The notes beneath the pieces were generated by a model that was not told the DNA's origin, searched no databases, and saw nothing but the letters and a program-made list of their open reading frames with translations. A DNA stretch of 64,000 bases, from positions 1,600,001 through 1,664,000 of the forward strand of contig NZ_OW150024.1 in NCBI RefSeq assembly GCF_933509905.1. Direction: 5' to 3'. Origin of the DNA: Trichlorobacter ammonificans. GTDB lineage: Bacteria > Desulfobacterota > Desulfuromonadia > Geobacterales > Pseudopelobacteraceae. Of the stretch, positions 1-9,231 are shown piece by piece; positions within the stretch are counted from its first letter, which is position 1, and the number at the start of each line of letters is the position of its first letter. The position numbers and the translations under genes are program-made.

Positions 1-930
1 GTCCAGTGCTCGTCTCAGTTGGATCCTGAACAGCTCCGGGCTGGAATCATGCAGTACCAACCCGTTCTTCCCGCTGCGGGGAGTATTGTCCCAGTTGGGG
101 ATAAGGCAGGGGTACAGGGCGGCATCGCCTCCGGCATCGGGAAGCATGTCCAGCATGACGTCGCCGTAGCGGTAGACCGTCGGCTTGCCGGTCCTTTCCT
201 GATAGAGGTGACGAAGTTTTCTGAACGGCGACCGCCAGGAAACGTACCCGGCGGAACGCAGGGGGGGAAGATACTGCATCACGGCGGCATCAAAGCCGTG
301 CCGACGAAAATCCCAGGTGCGCCTGCCGTGGATGGTGGCCACCAGGTGCAGTCCCGGCAGACCGGATTCCCGGGCCAACTGCTGCCAGAAGCGGGTGAAC
401 CCGAGGGGGTCCGGGATGTCTCCGGGGCGGTAGACGACAAACAGCGGCTTTCCGTCAACCTTCAGGTAACGATTGTCGCGAAAGAGTGGCAGCAGCTCAC
501 GGAAGTGTGCCCGGTAATCGGCTTCTCCCGGATAGGTCTGCTCGATCAGGATTTTGTTGGGGCTGCCGTGCCAGATACCGGTCCAGGTCTGGTTGGCCCA
601 ACAGAGGCAAAACGGATAGTCGGGCTCTCCCGACCGCACCACCTCATTGAGCGGTCGTTCCAGAATCCGCTTGCCCGCAAACCAGTAATGATAATAGCAG
701 AATGCCTCGATACCGGTGTCCCGTGCCATCACGGCCTGGGCGACGCGCGTTTCCGGCACCCGCAGGTCGTAGTACCCCAGGTCTGCCGGCACATGGGGCT
801 GGTAGTGTCCGGGAAACAGGGGCCGGGCCTTGCCGGTGTTGGTCCACTCGGTGAATCCCGTGCCCCACCAGCGGTCATTTTCCGGAATGGGGTGGTACTG
901 GGGCAGATAAAACGCAATCAGTCGAGCCAT
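1..930 (-). CDS. WbsX-like glycosyltransferase/GH99-like protein (partial, cut by left edge)
   Basis: The reading frame starts at an ATG read leftward from 930 (MARLIAFYLPQYHPIPENDR) and is open to base 1, giving 310 residues of an incomplete protein. The N-terminal FYLPQYHPIPENDRWWG block, the GFTEW motif and the later WANQTW and GKPLFVVY segments are typical of the WbsX family found in O-antigen and EPS clusters. These proteins are called glycosyltransferases but share a fold with GH99-type glycoside hydrolases. The start overlaps the end of the upstream glycosyltransferase gene by 56 bp, so translation is probably coupled; AGGGA lies about 6 nt before the ATG. Family assignment is fairly firm, the exact activity is not. 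Confidence 0.8.
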   Translation of the reverse strand, partial: MARLIAFYLPQYHPIPENDRWWGTGFTEWTNTGKARPLFPGHYQPHVPADLGYYDLRVPETRVAQAVMARDTGIEAFCYYHYWFAGKRILERPLNEVVRSGEPDYPFCLCWANQTWTGIWHGSPNKILIEQTYPGEADYRAHFRELLPLFRDNRYLKVDGKPLFVVYRPGDIPDPLGFTRFWQQLARESGLPGLHLVATIHGRRTWDFRRHGFDAAVMQYLPPLRSAGYVSWRSPFRKLRHLYQERTGKPTVYRYGDVMLDMLPDAGGDAALYPCLIPNWDNTPRSGKNGLVLHDSSPELFRIQLRRALD

Positions 931-2542
931 AGGGTTCCCTGCCTTTCCCAGAATATGCGATCAGCGACTGTGCTTTCCGGGCCAGCGTCGTCGCCATGAG
1001 CTTCAGGACCTCCACGGTGAAGGACGGCTTGAGCACCAGGCGCGCCAGCAGATCAACCTTTTCCCCGGCCTTGTAGAAGCCGTCGAAGAACTGCAGACTG
1101 CCCCGGATATCCTGCAGGCTGCCGGCGTCGGCGATTTCGGCGCTGTCTTCGTCACGCAGAATGGACGGTTCCGGCAGCCTGGCCGGCGCATGATGCAGGC
1201 GCCCGGCAACTTCGAATAACCGCTCAAGGTTGCCGGCAACCTGCTCCCGCGAGTAGAGCGCGAGATATTCCTGCCTGATCTCGGCGGCAATCCGCGTTCT
1301 GACCCCGGGATGCTCGATCAGGTACGCAAGCCGCTCCAGATAGGCCTCCTCGGTCTCCGGCTGTCCCACGTACCGTCGGTAGAGACCGGCTTCAAGAAAG
1401 TTCAGGCTGTTGAAGATGCTGACCTTCCCGTACTTGTAAAGAGGACAGGCCATGCCGATCAGGGTTGCATACAGGGTGGCGCCCAGCGACGGCTGCGGCA
1501 GCGCATCCAGGCAGATATCGGCTGCCCGGTAGTAATCGGCCGGATCCTCCAGGTACCCCAGATAGTTGATCCGCTCCGTATCCAGCGGGTAGCGCTCATC
1601 GCGGGAGGTGCCGATGACGTAGATCCGCGCCCGGCTGAACCGCTCCAGGATTCTGTGGGCAGTGACATGGAAGTTGTACCGGTCATTGGGAATGAACTTC
1701 TCGGCGGTACCGACGGTGATCAGGCAGACGCAGTCGGCCGGAATGCCCAGCCGCTCCCGGGCCCGCGCCTTGTCCGCTGCCGTGGCCGCCGGTCCCAGGT
1801 CTTCCAGCTGTGTAAAGGGAAAACAGTGAACCTGCCGTACCGGCCGGTTCATCTGCGTGAAGCGTGTATGAAATGCCGAGTGGGCAACCACCAGGTCGGC
1901 AACGGAGGCCCCCAGCCAGAACCAGGAATGGGCGTGGTTTTCAAGGACTACCGGCGGATTCTCGGCAGTGGCCAGGGCAATAACCGGTACGGCGTCCCAG
2001 GGGTGATGGTAGAGCAGCACGCTGCCGGCCCGGACGGCGAGCCTGCGCAACAGGGCAGCCCGTTTGAAAACGGAATCAGCCGGATCAAGGGTAATCAGCG
2101 GCGTATCGCCGATTCCGTCCCGAAACCAGCGGGGAACCTTCTCATGGCGTTGCCCGGTGAGCAGGATCACCTGATTCGGGTCACCATGGCGCCGCACCAG
2201 TTGGTACAGGATACGGGTGTGCCCCCCCACCTGACAGACCTCCGTTGCCACGTGAATGGTCGAGATCCGCCCGTCCTCCGGCAACAGGGCAGATCCCTCA
2301 TCAAACACTTCACCTATCTTCAGATAACTGTTCAGATTCAAGCCAAAATCAAAGAGCAAATTTTCAATCCGACCATCACAGTAATAGCCGGGGTGATTGC
2401 GCCAGGCAAAGCGGGCCAGCAGCATGATTCTTCTCACCAGCTCTTCCGGCGTCGACCGCTCCCGTGCCGCCATGATCTTGCGCCGCAGGAAGGTACTGTA
2501 GAAGAAGTGGTTCCGGTCGAGATTTCTGAAGGTCCTGTTCAT
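875..2542 (-). CDS. glycosyltransferase, GT4-like
   Basis: This 555-residue soluble protein has a C-terminal GT-B-type nucleotide-sugar-binding half. The segments LITVGTAEKFIPNDR, RIYVIGTSRDE and INYLGYLEDPADYYRAADICLD follow the usual order of family-4 transferases (start of the second Rossmann domain, donor loop, vertex region). The canonical EX7E motif is not clear, so donor and acceptor cannot be predicted. The ATG overlaps the stop of the large secreted protein upstream (ATGA), which argues for one transcript and coupled translation. It probably adds a sugar during assembly of the polysaccharide made by the neighbouring genes. Confidence 0.72.
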   Translation of the reverse strand: MNRTFRNLDRNHFFYSTFLRRKIMAARERSTPEELVRRIMLLARFAWRNHPGYYCDGRIENLLFDFGLNLNSYLKIGEVFDEGSALLPEDGRISTIHVATEVCQVGGHTRILYQLVRRHGDPNQVILLTGQRHEKVPRWFRDGIGDTPLITLDPADSVFKRAALLRRLAVRAGSVLLYHHPWDAVPVIALATAENPPVVLENHAHSWFWLGASVADLVVAHSAFHTRFTQMNRPVRQVHCFPFTQLEDLGPAATAADKARARERLGIPADCVCLITVGTAEKFIPNDRYNFHVTAHRILERFSRARIYVIGTSRDERYPLDTERINYLGYLEDPADYYRAADICLDALPQPSLGATLYATLIGMACPLYKYGKVSIFNSLNFLEAGLYRRYVGQPETEEAYLERLAYLIEHPGVRTRIAAEIRQEYLALYSREQVAGNLERLFEVAGRLHHAPARLPEPSILRDEDSAEIADAGSLQDIRGSLQFFDGFYKAGEKVDLLARLVLKPSFTVEVLKLMATTLARKAQSLIAYSGKGREPYGSTDCVLSAPVPPHSGK

Positions 2543-5500
2543 TGCGTCGCACTCACCACCACGTTATCCACCCCCATGGTATAGCTGCCGGTGTAGGTCC
2601 AGCTGTCCACGCTGATGCCGCCGGTGCCGTAGGGAGCACGGGAATCGAAGTTATTGTCGGTCACGTCGATCTTCAACGTGTCATCATAATAGACCTGGAT
2701 TCTGGTGCCGCTGAACACCAGCTTTACGGTGTGCCACCCGGTGCCGACACTGGAGAGGTTCACCTGTCCCATGGGGGTGCCGCTCCAGCCGGTCCAGCTG
2801 CGGAACTTCACCAGCTTGAGCGTGTTGGAGCCGCCGATGGAACCGTCCGGGTAGATCCAGGCGCCATAGTGCTCACCGGTGCCCGGATTGAGCTTTCCGC
2901 CAATGCCGCCGCCGAAGGCTCCTGACGGAAACTGGAACTGGGCTTCAACACTGTAATTGCGCCACTCGGGATCGGGCACCGTGTAGAGGTAGCCGTAGTT
3001 CATCGTTGCGCCACTGCCTCTCAGGACCCCGTTACCGTCGACGGACCAGGTCCCTGCCTGAACAGTCCAGGGAAGCAACGGATTCACCTGGCCGGGGGTA
3101 CGGGTGAAATCATCGGAGAACAGGCTGCTGCTCACCGGAATCACCGTGATCGACACTGTCGCGCTCTCTGAGGTGAGTGAGCCGTCACTTATCTTGTAGG
3201 TGAAGCTGTCGCTGCCGCTGTAGCCGGTAGTGGGTGTGTAGGTGAAGGAGCCGTTGCTGTTCAGACTCAGAGTGCCGTAGGACGGGCCGCTCACCAGCTG
3301 GGCGGTTAGCGTACTTCCCTCGGGATCGCTGTCATTGACCAGCAGGCCGGGAGCAGCCACGGTCAACGCGGTGTTCTGGTTGGTGCTGTAACTGTCGTTC
3401 ACCGCCACCGGTGCTTGGTTCACGGCAATGACCGTTAACGACACCGTTGCGGCACTTGAAGTGAGGGAACCGTCGCTGACCCGGTAGGTGAAGCTGTCGC
3501 TGCCGCTGTAGCCGGTGGTGGGTGTGTAGGTGAAGGAGCCGTTGCTGTTCAGGCTCAGGGTGCCGTGGGAGGGGTTCGTTACCTTCTGGGCGGTCAGCGC
3601 ACTTCCTTCCGGGTCGCTGTCGTTGGCCAGCAGCCCGGGGGCAGCCACGGTCAACGCGGTGTTCTGGTTGGTGCTGTAACTGTCGGCAACGGCTACCGGT
3701 GCCTGGTTCACGGCAATGACCGTTAACGACACCGTTGCGGCACTTGAAGTGAGGGACCCGTCGCTGACCCGGTAGGTGAAGCTGTCGCTGCCGCTGTAGC
3801 CGGTGGTGGGTGTGTAGGTGAAGGAGCCGTTGCTGTTCAGGCTCAGGGTGCCGTGGGAGGGGTTCGTTACCTTCTGGGCGGTCAGCGCGCTTCCTTCCGG
3901 GTCGCTGTCGTTGGCCAGCAGCCCGGGGGCAGCCACGGTCAACGCAGTGTTCTGGTTGGTGCTGTAACTGTCGTTCACTGCCACCGGTGCCTGGTTCACG
4001 GCAATGACCGTTAACGACACCGTTGCGGCACTTGAAGTGAGGGAACCGTCGCTGACCCGGTAGGTGAAGCTGTCGCTGCCGCTGTAGCCGGTGGTGGGTG
4101 TGTAGGTGAAGGAGCCGTTGCTGTTCAGGCTCAGGGTGCCGTGGGAGGGGTTCGTTACCTTCTGGGCGGTCAGCGCACTTCCTTCCGGGTCGCTGTCGTT
4201 GGCCAGCAGCCCGGGGGCAGCCACGGTCAACGCAGTGTTCTGGTTGGTGCTGTAACTGTCGGCAACGGCTACCGGTGCCTGATTTGCCTTCACGGCGATG
4301 GATACCGTGGTAATGGCCGAGGTGAGGGGCCCGTCGCTGGCCCGGTAGGTGAAGCTGTCGCTGCCGCTGTAGCCGGTGGTGGGTGTGTAGGTGAAGGAGC
4401 CGTTGCTGTTCAGGCTCAGGGTGCCGTGGGAGGGGTTCGTTACCTTCTGGGCGGTCAGAGTGCTGCCCTCGGGATCGCTGTCATTGGCCAGCAGGCCGGG
4501 GGCAGCCACGGTCAACGCGGTGTTCTGGTTGGTGCTGTAACTGTCGGCAACGGCTACCGGTGCCTGGTTGAGGGTATTCTGGACCCGAACGAGCGTGACG
4601 GAGTTGCCCACCCGGATTTTCACGCCGCCGGTGGTGGTCCGGTATTCAGTTGCAGCTGCGGGCTGTCCGTTCAGGTAAATCAGGGGAGTGCCGCTATAGC
4701 CCGACGGAATGGCCAGCTCCACGGCCGTATCCGGATCAGTTGCCCCACTGACGGTGGCGTTGATCACGTAACTGTCGGAGGTGGTGGTCGCGGTCGGCGT
4801 GACACTGACCGCTGCGCGCAGACGCCACCAGTCACTCACCTCCACGGCGTTGCCGGACCAGATGCGCGTCTTGGTCATGCCGTATGTGATATACTCCTGC
4901 TCAATCCCACCGCTGCTCGATGGTTGATGAGTATAGAAATTGATCAGCGCACCGAGATTGTAATAGAAATCAATACCGGCCCGAATAGAACTGACCGTGT
5001 GCCCCTCCGTGCTCTGGGCCACCAGGACGCCGACGAACCAGTCGCTGACCGGCAGGCTGACGGGCGAGAAACGTTTACCGGCGGTTGTATAGGAAATGGT
5101 CCTGGCCGGGAACGGACCGAGTTTCTGCTCTCCCACCACCACAAGATTCAACTGCTCCAACATGCCCCGGGATGCTTCGCGGGTAGCGTTGAAGTACGGC
5201 GACGCCCAAGTTCGCGGGCAGTTCTTGAGGGCACCGCAACCGCTCCGTCCGTTGTCGAGCCCGCTCAGCCAGCCCTCGATGTCGGTGAAGGATTTCAGGA
5301 GCGAGGCGGTGGCATAGGCCGTGCCGCTTGCATAGCCGCTGGGTGTCACATCCAGCGCCTCGTCCGGCCCCCAGTGCCAGTAGTCGTAGTCGCTCTGCAC
5401 CAGGCTGCCGTTCACCGGATTCTTCAGCCCACCATTGTGGGAACCGATGGTGGCGCCGTAGTTTGAAACGGCAGAACGCAGGCTGGCGACCACTGCGGCA

Positions 5501-6603
5501 TCCGCCCCCATCTCGTCCCGGAGCGTACCGGTGCAGAAGTAGTAATCCCCCTTGGCCCCCAACGACTTTTCGAACTGGGCCGAGGATTCAATGGCTCGGA
5601 TGCTGGACTGGCTGTTTTCAAAATCATGACGCACCATGAACGCGGCATCGTAGGGATACCGCCAGGGACTGAGCCTGACCAGCGGCAACTTGAACGACTC
5701 GAAGGCCCACTCGATGGCCCGGCGAAAAAAAACGTAAGAGTACATGGTCGGATCGCTGGCCCCGTGGCCGATGAGAGGCTGCATTTGTCCATTGAACAGA
5801 ATCTGTCCGGCACCGTAGGGGTTCACCGTCCAGAGCGGTCCGACAATACCGTTGGCCAGCACCGTGGCGCCGTTGCCGGTCACCCGCCAGGCCAGATGCA
5901 TCTGGTGGACCGGATGCTGCGGCGAAACGCCCCAGGGAGTCTCCGAGACGCTGAAGGGAGCCCCCCAGATCAGGGTACCACTGGGGATATGGCTGGTCAG
6001 GCGATGGTCGGTCGCCTTGGTGAGCCGGGAGTTGCCGTACCAGTTCCAGTCGTTGCTGCTGCTGGGGCTGGAGTAGGTCATCTTCACCCCCATTTCCGTC
6101 GACAGGACGAAATTCCCACGGTACGAACCATCCGGTCGGCGGGTAAAGGAGGATGAGCCCACCAGCAGGAAGCCGCCGGCATTGACATACTCCCGTAGCG
6201 GCGTTATCTGGCTGTCGTCGATCGCCTCGGCGGCCAGGCTGATCAGGATCGGGTACCGCGGCGTGCCGTCGGCGTTGCGCAGCTTGCCGGCGGTGATGTC
6301 GGCATCGCTCACCGTCACGTAGGGGGTACCGTCCGAGGCGAGGGCCTCCTTGAGGGACTCGGCGGCAACGAAATACCGCCAAGTGGTATACCACCACTGG
6401 TAACCGGTGGTGCCGGCACCACTGGGACTCGGCGGCACTGACGGCATGGTTTCCAGCGCCTGGGTCAGCTCCGAAACATGGACGGCGACCAGCGGCTGTG
6501 GCGTTGCCCCCCTGACAGCGGACGGCGCCATGCAGAGCAGCACTACCAACATCGGAAGAAACGTGCGGACAACCACTTGTCGGATACGGGATAACGTTTT
6601 CAT
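2539..6603 (-). CDS. large secreted protein: N-terminal deacetylase-like region, five cadherin/Ig-like repeats, C-terminal LamG-like domain
   Basis: The 1354-residue protein begins with a signal peptide (KTLSRIRQVV basic region, hydrophobic core, cut near SAVRGA). Residues about 30-680 form a region with polysaccharide-deacetylase-like marks (AAFMVRHDFENS, later IGSHNGG) and a GATase-like front part (GGFLLVGSSSF). Five near-identical repeats of about 96 residues follow, each with NQAPVAV, LANDSDPEGS and YTPTTGYSGSDSFTY signatures of cadherin-like/Ig-like adhesion domains. The last 200 residues look like a concanavalin/LamG-type sugar-binding module (DDFTRTPGQ to MGVDNVVV). There is no PEP-CTERM tail or other sorting signal. 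GAGG lies 8 nt before the ATG. It probably binds or modifies the surface polysaccharide outside the cell. Confidence 0.75.
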   Translation of the reverse strand: MKTLSRIRQVVVRTFLPMLVVLLCMAPSAVRGATPQPLVAVHVSELTQALETMPSVPPSPSGAGTTGYQWWYTTWRYFVAAESLKEALASDGTPYVTVSDADITAGKLRNADGTPRYPILISLAAEAIDDSQITPLREYVNAGGFLLVGSSSFTRRPDGSYRGNFVLSTEMGVKMTYSSPSSSNDWNWYGNSRLTKATDHRLTSHIPSGTLIWGAPFSVSETPWGVSPQHPVHQMHLAWRVTGNGATVLANGIVGPLWTVNPYGAGQILFNGQMQPLIGHGASDPTMYSYVFFRRAIEWAFESFKLPLVRLSPWRYPYDAAFMVRHDFENSQSSIRAIESSAQFEKSLGAKGDYYFCTGTLRDEMGADAAVVASLRSAVSNYGATIGSHNGGLKNPVNGSLVQSDYDYWHWGPDEALDVTPSGYASGTAYATASLLKSFTDIEGWLSGLDNGRSGCGALKNCPRTWASPYFNATREASRGMLEQLNLVVVGEQKLGPFPARTISYTTAGKRFSPVSLPVSDWFVGVLVAQSTEGHTVSSIRAGIDFYYNLGALINFYTHQPSSSGGIEQEYITYGMTKTRIWSGNAVEVSDWWRLRAAVSVTPTATTTSDSYVINATVSGATDPDTAVELAIPSGYSGTPLIYLNGQPAAATEYRTTTGGVKIRVGNSVTLVRVQNTLNQAPVAVADSYSTNQNTALTVAAPGLLANDSDPEGSTLTAQKVTNPSHGTLSLNSNGSFTYTPTTGYSGSDSFTYRASDGPLTSAITTVSIAVKANQAPVAVADSYSTNQNTALTVAAPGLLANDSDPEGSALTAQKVTNPSHGTLSLNSNGSFTYTPTTGYSGSDSFTYRVSDGSLTSSAATVSLTVIAVNQAPVAVNDSYSTNQNTALTVAAPGLLANDSDPEGSALTAQKVTNPSHGTLSLNSNGSFTYTPTTGYSGSDSFTYRVSDGSLTSSAATVSLTVIAVNQAPVAVADSYSTNQNTALTVAAPGLLANDSDPEGSALTAQKVTNPSHGTLSLNSNGSFTYTPTTGYSGSDSFTYRVSDGSLTSSAATVSLTVIAVNQAPVAVNDSYSTNQNTALTVAAPGLLVNDSDPEGSTLTAQLVSGPSYGTLSLNSNGSFTYTPTTGYSGSDSFTYKISDGSLTSESATVSITVIPVSSSLFSDDFTRTPGQVNPLLPWTVQAGTWSVDGNGVLRGSGATMNYGYLYTVPDPEWRNYSVEAQFQFPSGAFGGGIGGKLNPGTGEHYGAWIYPDGSIGGSNTLKLVKFRSWTGWSGTPMGQVNLSSVGTGWHTVKLVFSGTRIQVYYDDTLKIDVTDNNFDSRAPYGTGGISVDSWTYTGSYTMGVDNVVVSATQ
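3135..4569 (-). repeat. five tandem 288-bp coding repeats
   Basis: Successive units begin (reading leftward) near 4569, 4284, 3995, 3708 and 3420, so the period is 285-288 bp or about 96 codons. Units 2 to 4 are almost identical at the DNA level, while the first and last have drifted (VSIAV and ITVIPV linkers, VSGPSYG in the last). The repeats encode the adhesion-like domains of the large secreted protein. Such near identity points to recent duplication or gene conversion, and the copy number may vary between strains. Confidence 0.9.
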
Positions 6604-6612
6604 GTCGGAACC

Positions 6613-6840
6613 TCATCTGCTCCTGCCGTCCGACGGACGATCACCGGCAGGGGAGGCTCCCCGCCGCTCCGGCCCCGCATAGGGGACACCGGCGGTACCG
6701 CGGACTGCAGCAGCGCTGCCTGACACCCAGCCGTCCCGGCGCTTGAATTCGGCGACTGCTCCCCGCTCCAGCAGCCGGTCAAGAACCTCGGGACGGACCA
6801 TGTCGTAACGGTTGTCGGTATATCTGACCCTGATCAGCAT
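6613..6840 (-). CDS. small conserved protein with YDMV and GPERR motifs
   Basis: The start chosen is the ATG at 6840, giving 75 residues (MLIRVRYTDNRYDMVRPEVL onward); a longer frame exists upstream but has no matching start context. The N-terminal half looks like a small beta-rich domain (IRVRY, RYDMV, LLERGAVAEFKRRDGWV), and a YAGPERRG motif follows. From memory, short proteins with this arrangement occur in Geobacter-type genomes beside polysaccharide genes, but no function is established. The stop lies 9 bp before the large secreted protein gene, so the two are probably co-transcribed. A sigma-54-like promoter lies just upstream. Confidence 0.65.
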   Translation of the reverse strand: MLIRVRYTDNRYDMVRPEVLDRLLERGAVAEFKRRDGWVSGSAAAVRGTAGVPYAGPERRGASPAGDRPSDGRSR

Positions 6841-6877
6841 GGAACACCCCACCACACGTCGCCACACCCGTTGCCCC

Positions 6878-6892
6878 GCAGTATTCGTGCCG
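6878..6892 (-). promoter_or_regulatory. candidate sigma-54 (-24/-12) promoter
   Basis: The minus strand reads CGGCACG-AATA-CTGC, matching the -24/-12 consensus TGGCACG-N4-TTGC with the essential GG and GC at the correct spacing. Predicted initiation about 12 nt further on leaves a leader of about 27 nt before the 6840 start. It lies in the only sizeable gap (6841-7040) of the minus-strand EPS series, so it could drive the 6840-to-1 unit separately. Confidence 0.5.
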
Positions 6893-7040
6893 TGCACCAA
6901 CCCACCGCCGTTACTGGCGTTGACGGCACCATTGCTCCGGTGTTTCCCCGGTTTCGGCAGGAAAGCCGACGTTCTGCGCCGCAATTTCTTACAGTGCCCT
7001 GTTCCGGTTCCGCCGCACGGCGCTGGACGTGGAACCGGCG

Positions 7041-8303
7041 TCAGCCTTTCATAAACACCGGCAGATGCTGCGGCGGATCTCCTGCTTGGGACGCCACGGC
7101 CAGGGAACCGTTCAGCCGGTCGTACTCTTCGGGACGCTGTGACAGGGCGATACGGATGATCCGGCAGATTTCCCGGATATCCTCCTGACTGACGGCTGTG
7201 CCGGTAGGGAGTGAGAGCACCCGTGTGGTCAGACGCTCCGTGTGCGGCAGCAGCAGGCCGGCATTGGGAAAGTAGGAGCGGTACGGTTCCATGCGGTGAC
7301 AGCCGGGATAGAAATAGCGACGGGCCAGCACATTCTCGGCGCGCAGAATCTCCACCAGCCGGTCCCGGCCGATGCCGGTGACCTGCTCGTCAATCTCCAG
7401 CACCACGTACTGGTAATTGCACTTCTCCTGCTGGTCGTAGCTGATAAGACTGATTCCCGGCAGTCCGGCCAGCTCTTCGCGGTAGGTCTCGTAATTTTCG
7501 CAGTTCACCGCGATGAACTGAGCAATGCTTTCCAGGTTCGTCAGGCCGGTGAGCGCCGACAGTTCACTCATCTTGCCGTTGGTACCGACGTAGATGACGT
7601 CGTCATGCTTGCCGGAAAACCCGAAGTTTTTCATCAGCCGGATCTTCTGGGCCAGGGCGTCGTCATTGGTGGCAATGGCGCCCCCTTCACCGGTATTGAA
7701 GAATTTGGTGGGATGAAAACTGAACACCTCGGCATTGCCGAAACTGCCCAACATCCGTCCGCCGCGGGAGCAGCCGAATCCGTGCGCAGCATCGAAGAGC
7801 AGCTTCAGGCGGTGCTTTCCGGCAATCTGTTCCAAAGCCTCGATAGCGCACGGGCGACCCCAGACATGCACCCCGATGATGCCGGTGGTGCGGGGAGTAA
7901 TCATTTTCTCGATGCAGGCCGGATCGATGGTATGGGTTGCCGGATCGACGTCGCAGAAGACCGGGGTAATCTCCTGCCATTGCAGCGCATGGGCCGTGGC
8001 CACGAAGGTGAAGGAGGGCAGAATCACCTCCCCCTTCAGTTCCAGAGCGCGGATTGCGATTTCAAGGGCAATGGTGCCGTTGCACATGGCAATGCAGTGT
8101 CGCACCCCGATCATCTCCGCGACCCGCTGCTCGAACTCCTGCACGTAGGGTCCGTTGTTGCTGAGCCACCGGCGGTTCAGCATGTCGTCGATCCGCTCGT
8201 AAAACCGCTTACGGTCGCCGATATTGGGACGTCCAACATGCAGGGTTTCATGGAAAGCAGGGGCTGCGCCGTAAATAGCCAGATCATCGGAATTCGTTTT
8301 CAT
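7041..8303 (-). CDS. DegT/DnrJ/EryC1-family sugar aminotransferase
   Basis: A PLP-dependent aminotransferase of about 420 residues, of the type that aminates nucleotide-linked keto-sugars. The PLP-binding lysine lies in FSFHPTKFFNTGEGG; LPSFTFVATAHAL, CDVDPATHTID and LFDAAHGFG are further family signatures, with the Asp of DAAH contacting the PLP pyridine nitrogen. Two ATGs lie 6 nt apart. GGAGG is only 1 nt from the first but 7 nt from the second, so 8303 is preferred. It follows the radical SAM gene by 22 bp and a GNAT gene lies one gene further upstream. An aminotransferase plus an N-acetyltransferase would suit making an N-acetylated amino-deoxy sugar. This is the last gene before the 200-bp gap. 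Confidence 0.88.
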   Translation of the reverse strand: MKTNSDDLAIYGAAPAFHETLHVGRPNIGDRKRFYERIDDMLNRRWLSNNGPYVQEFEQRVAEMIGVRHCIAMCNGTIALEIAIRALELKGEVILPSFTFVATAHALQWQEITPVFCDVDPATHTIDPACIEKMITPRTTGIIGVHVWGRPCAIEALEQIAGKHRLKLLFDAAHGFGCSRGGRMLGSFGNAEVFSFHPTKFFNTGEGGAIATNDDALAQKIRLMKNFGFSGKHDDVIYVGTNGKMSELSALTGLTNLESIAQFIAVNCENYETYREELAGLPGISLISYDQQEKCNYQYVVLEIDEQVTGIGRDRLVEILRAENVLARRYFYPGCHRMEPYRSYFPNAGLLLPHTERLTTRVLSLPTGTAVSQEDIREICRIIRIALSQRPEEYDRLNGSLAVASQAGDPPQHLPVFMKG

Positions 8304-8325
8304 ACTCATCCCTCCAGTCACCAGT

Positions 8326-9192
8326 CTAGCATTGGCGTCCAAGCAACTCCTTTTGGGCGTACGCGTCCCATTCTTCAGGCCCCTTGCCACACGTGCTCCA
8401 AGGGAACTCCACGTTTTCGGATGTGCAATACTTGCAGCTTGAAATCGGCCTGCCAAGCAGCTCTAAAACTTTTCGTCCCGAGAGAAAGCTCGCATGTATA
8501 TCAATCCCCTTATCCGAGGGAATATGGTAGTCAAAGTGTTTGTTAAAATGGTGAATTAACGCTGGAATACCACATGGATACAGATGCCCGTTCCGGAGGA
8601 ATGGGCAGGAACCAATGCTTCGGCAGTACAAAAAAGCCTCCCTTTCATCAGACGTGCCATGCAAGTTCATGAAGGCTGAAAAGTGCGTTACTTCACTAGG
8701 GTTCAGCGAAACCCCCTTTAATGCGCACAACGTTTTCAAACCCGCGAGCTGCGACCGCAGTGGGGGATACACCGTTAAGTCGATAGCGGTTTTCGTCTCA
8801 CGGCATGTTGTCCAAAACCTGTCAGACGCTTTGCTCAGGAGGATGCCGTTTGTAACAACTCTGATATTCGCCAGAGGAAACGTCTCTCGTGCAATCGCAA
8901 TAAACGAGTCTGGCTGGGGATGTAGAAGAGGTTCACCTCCCAGGAGCCGAATTGTTGTAATGTTGCGAAAAAGCTTACGCAGCCTTTTCATATCCAGCTG
9001 ATATTGATCGATATCAGCAAACGTTGGCGTTGCAATGGGGCTGAAGTGACCGCAACTTTTGCAGCCCAGATTGCAGTGGTCTGCCAGGTGTAGCTCGAGG
9101 TAAGGAAGCTCCGGCTTATCAAAAGCTGTAACTACTTGCCTGATTGGTTTTTTTATGGATTCCGGCATGTGGCGTTTGATTCGTTGCAGCAT
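8326..9192 (-). CDS. radical SAM protein of the EPS cluster
   Basis: A 288-residue radical SAM enzyme. The [4Fe-4S]/SAM motif is CNLGCKSC near residue 36, followed by GGEPLLHP, the usual SAM-binding segment. More cysteines occur in the C-terminal third (YCRSIGSCPF, YPCGIP, CKYC, a final C), which could hold an auxiliary cluster, but no complete SPASM pattern is clear. AAAGGAGA lies about 7 nt before the ATG. Base composition is clearly lower in GC (roughly 45-50%) than the flanking genes, a property shared with the adjacent GNAT gene and suggesting recent acquisition of a cassette. The substrate is unknown; a sugar or peptide modification linked to the polysaccharide is possible. Confidence 0.8.
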   Translation of the reverse strand: MLQRIKRHMPESIKKPIRQVVTAFDKPELPYLELHLADHCNLGCKSCGHFSPIATPTFADIDQYQLDMKRLRKLFRNITTIRLLGGEPLLHPQPDSFIAIARETFPLANIRVVTNGILLSKASDRFWTTCRETKTAIDLTVYPPLRSQLAGLKTLCALKGVSLNPSEVTHFSAFMNLHGTSDEREAFLYCRSIGSCPFLRNGHLYPCGIPALIHHFNKHFDYHIPSDKGIDIHASFLSGRKVLELLGRPISSCKYCTSENVEFPWSTCGKGPEEWDAYAQKELLGRQC

Positions 9193-9231
9193 ATGATTCT
9201 CCTTTGTCTTGAAGCATAAGCTTGCACGATG

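Noticed and set aside
3135-4569. Possible CRISPR or non-coding tandem array
   Set aside because: The repeats are 288 bp long, in frame and without unique spacers; they code for adhesion-like domains.
2539-6603. PEP-CTERM or other sorting signal on the large secreted protein
   Set aside because: The C-terminus (DNVVVSATQ) has neither a PEP motif nor a membrane segment with a basic tail.
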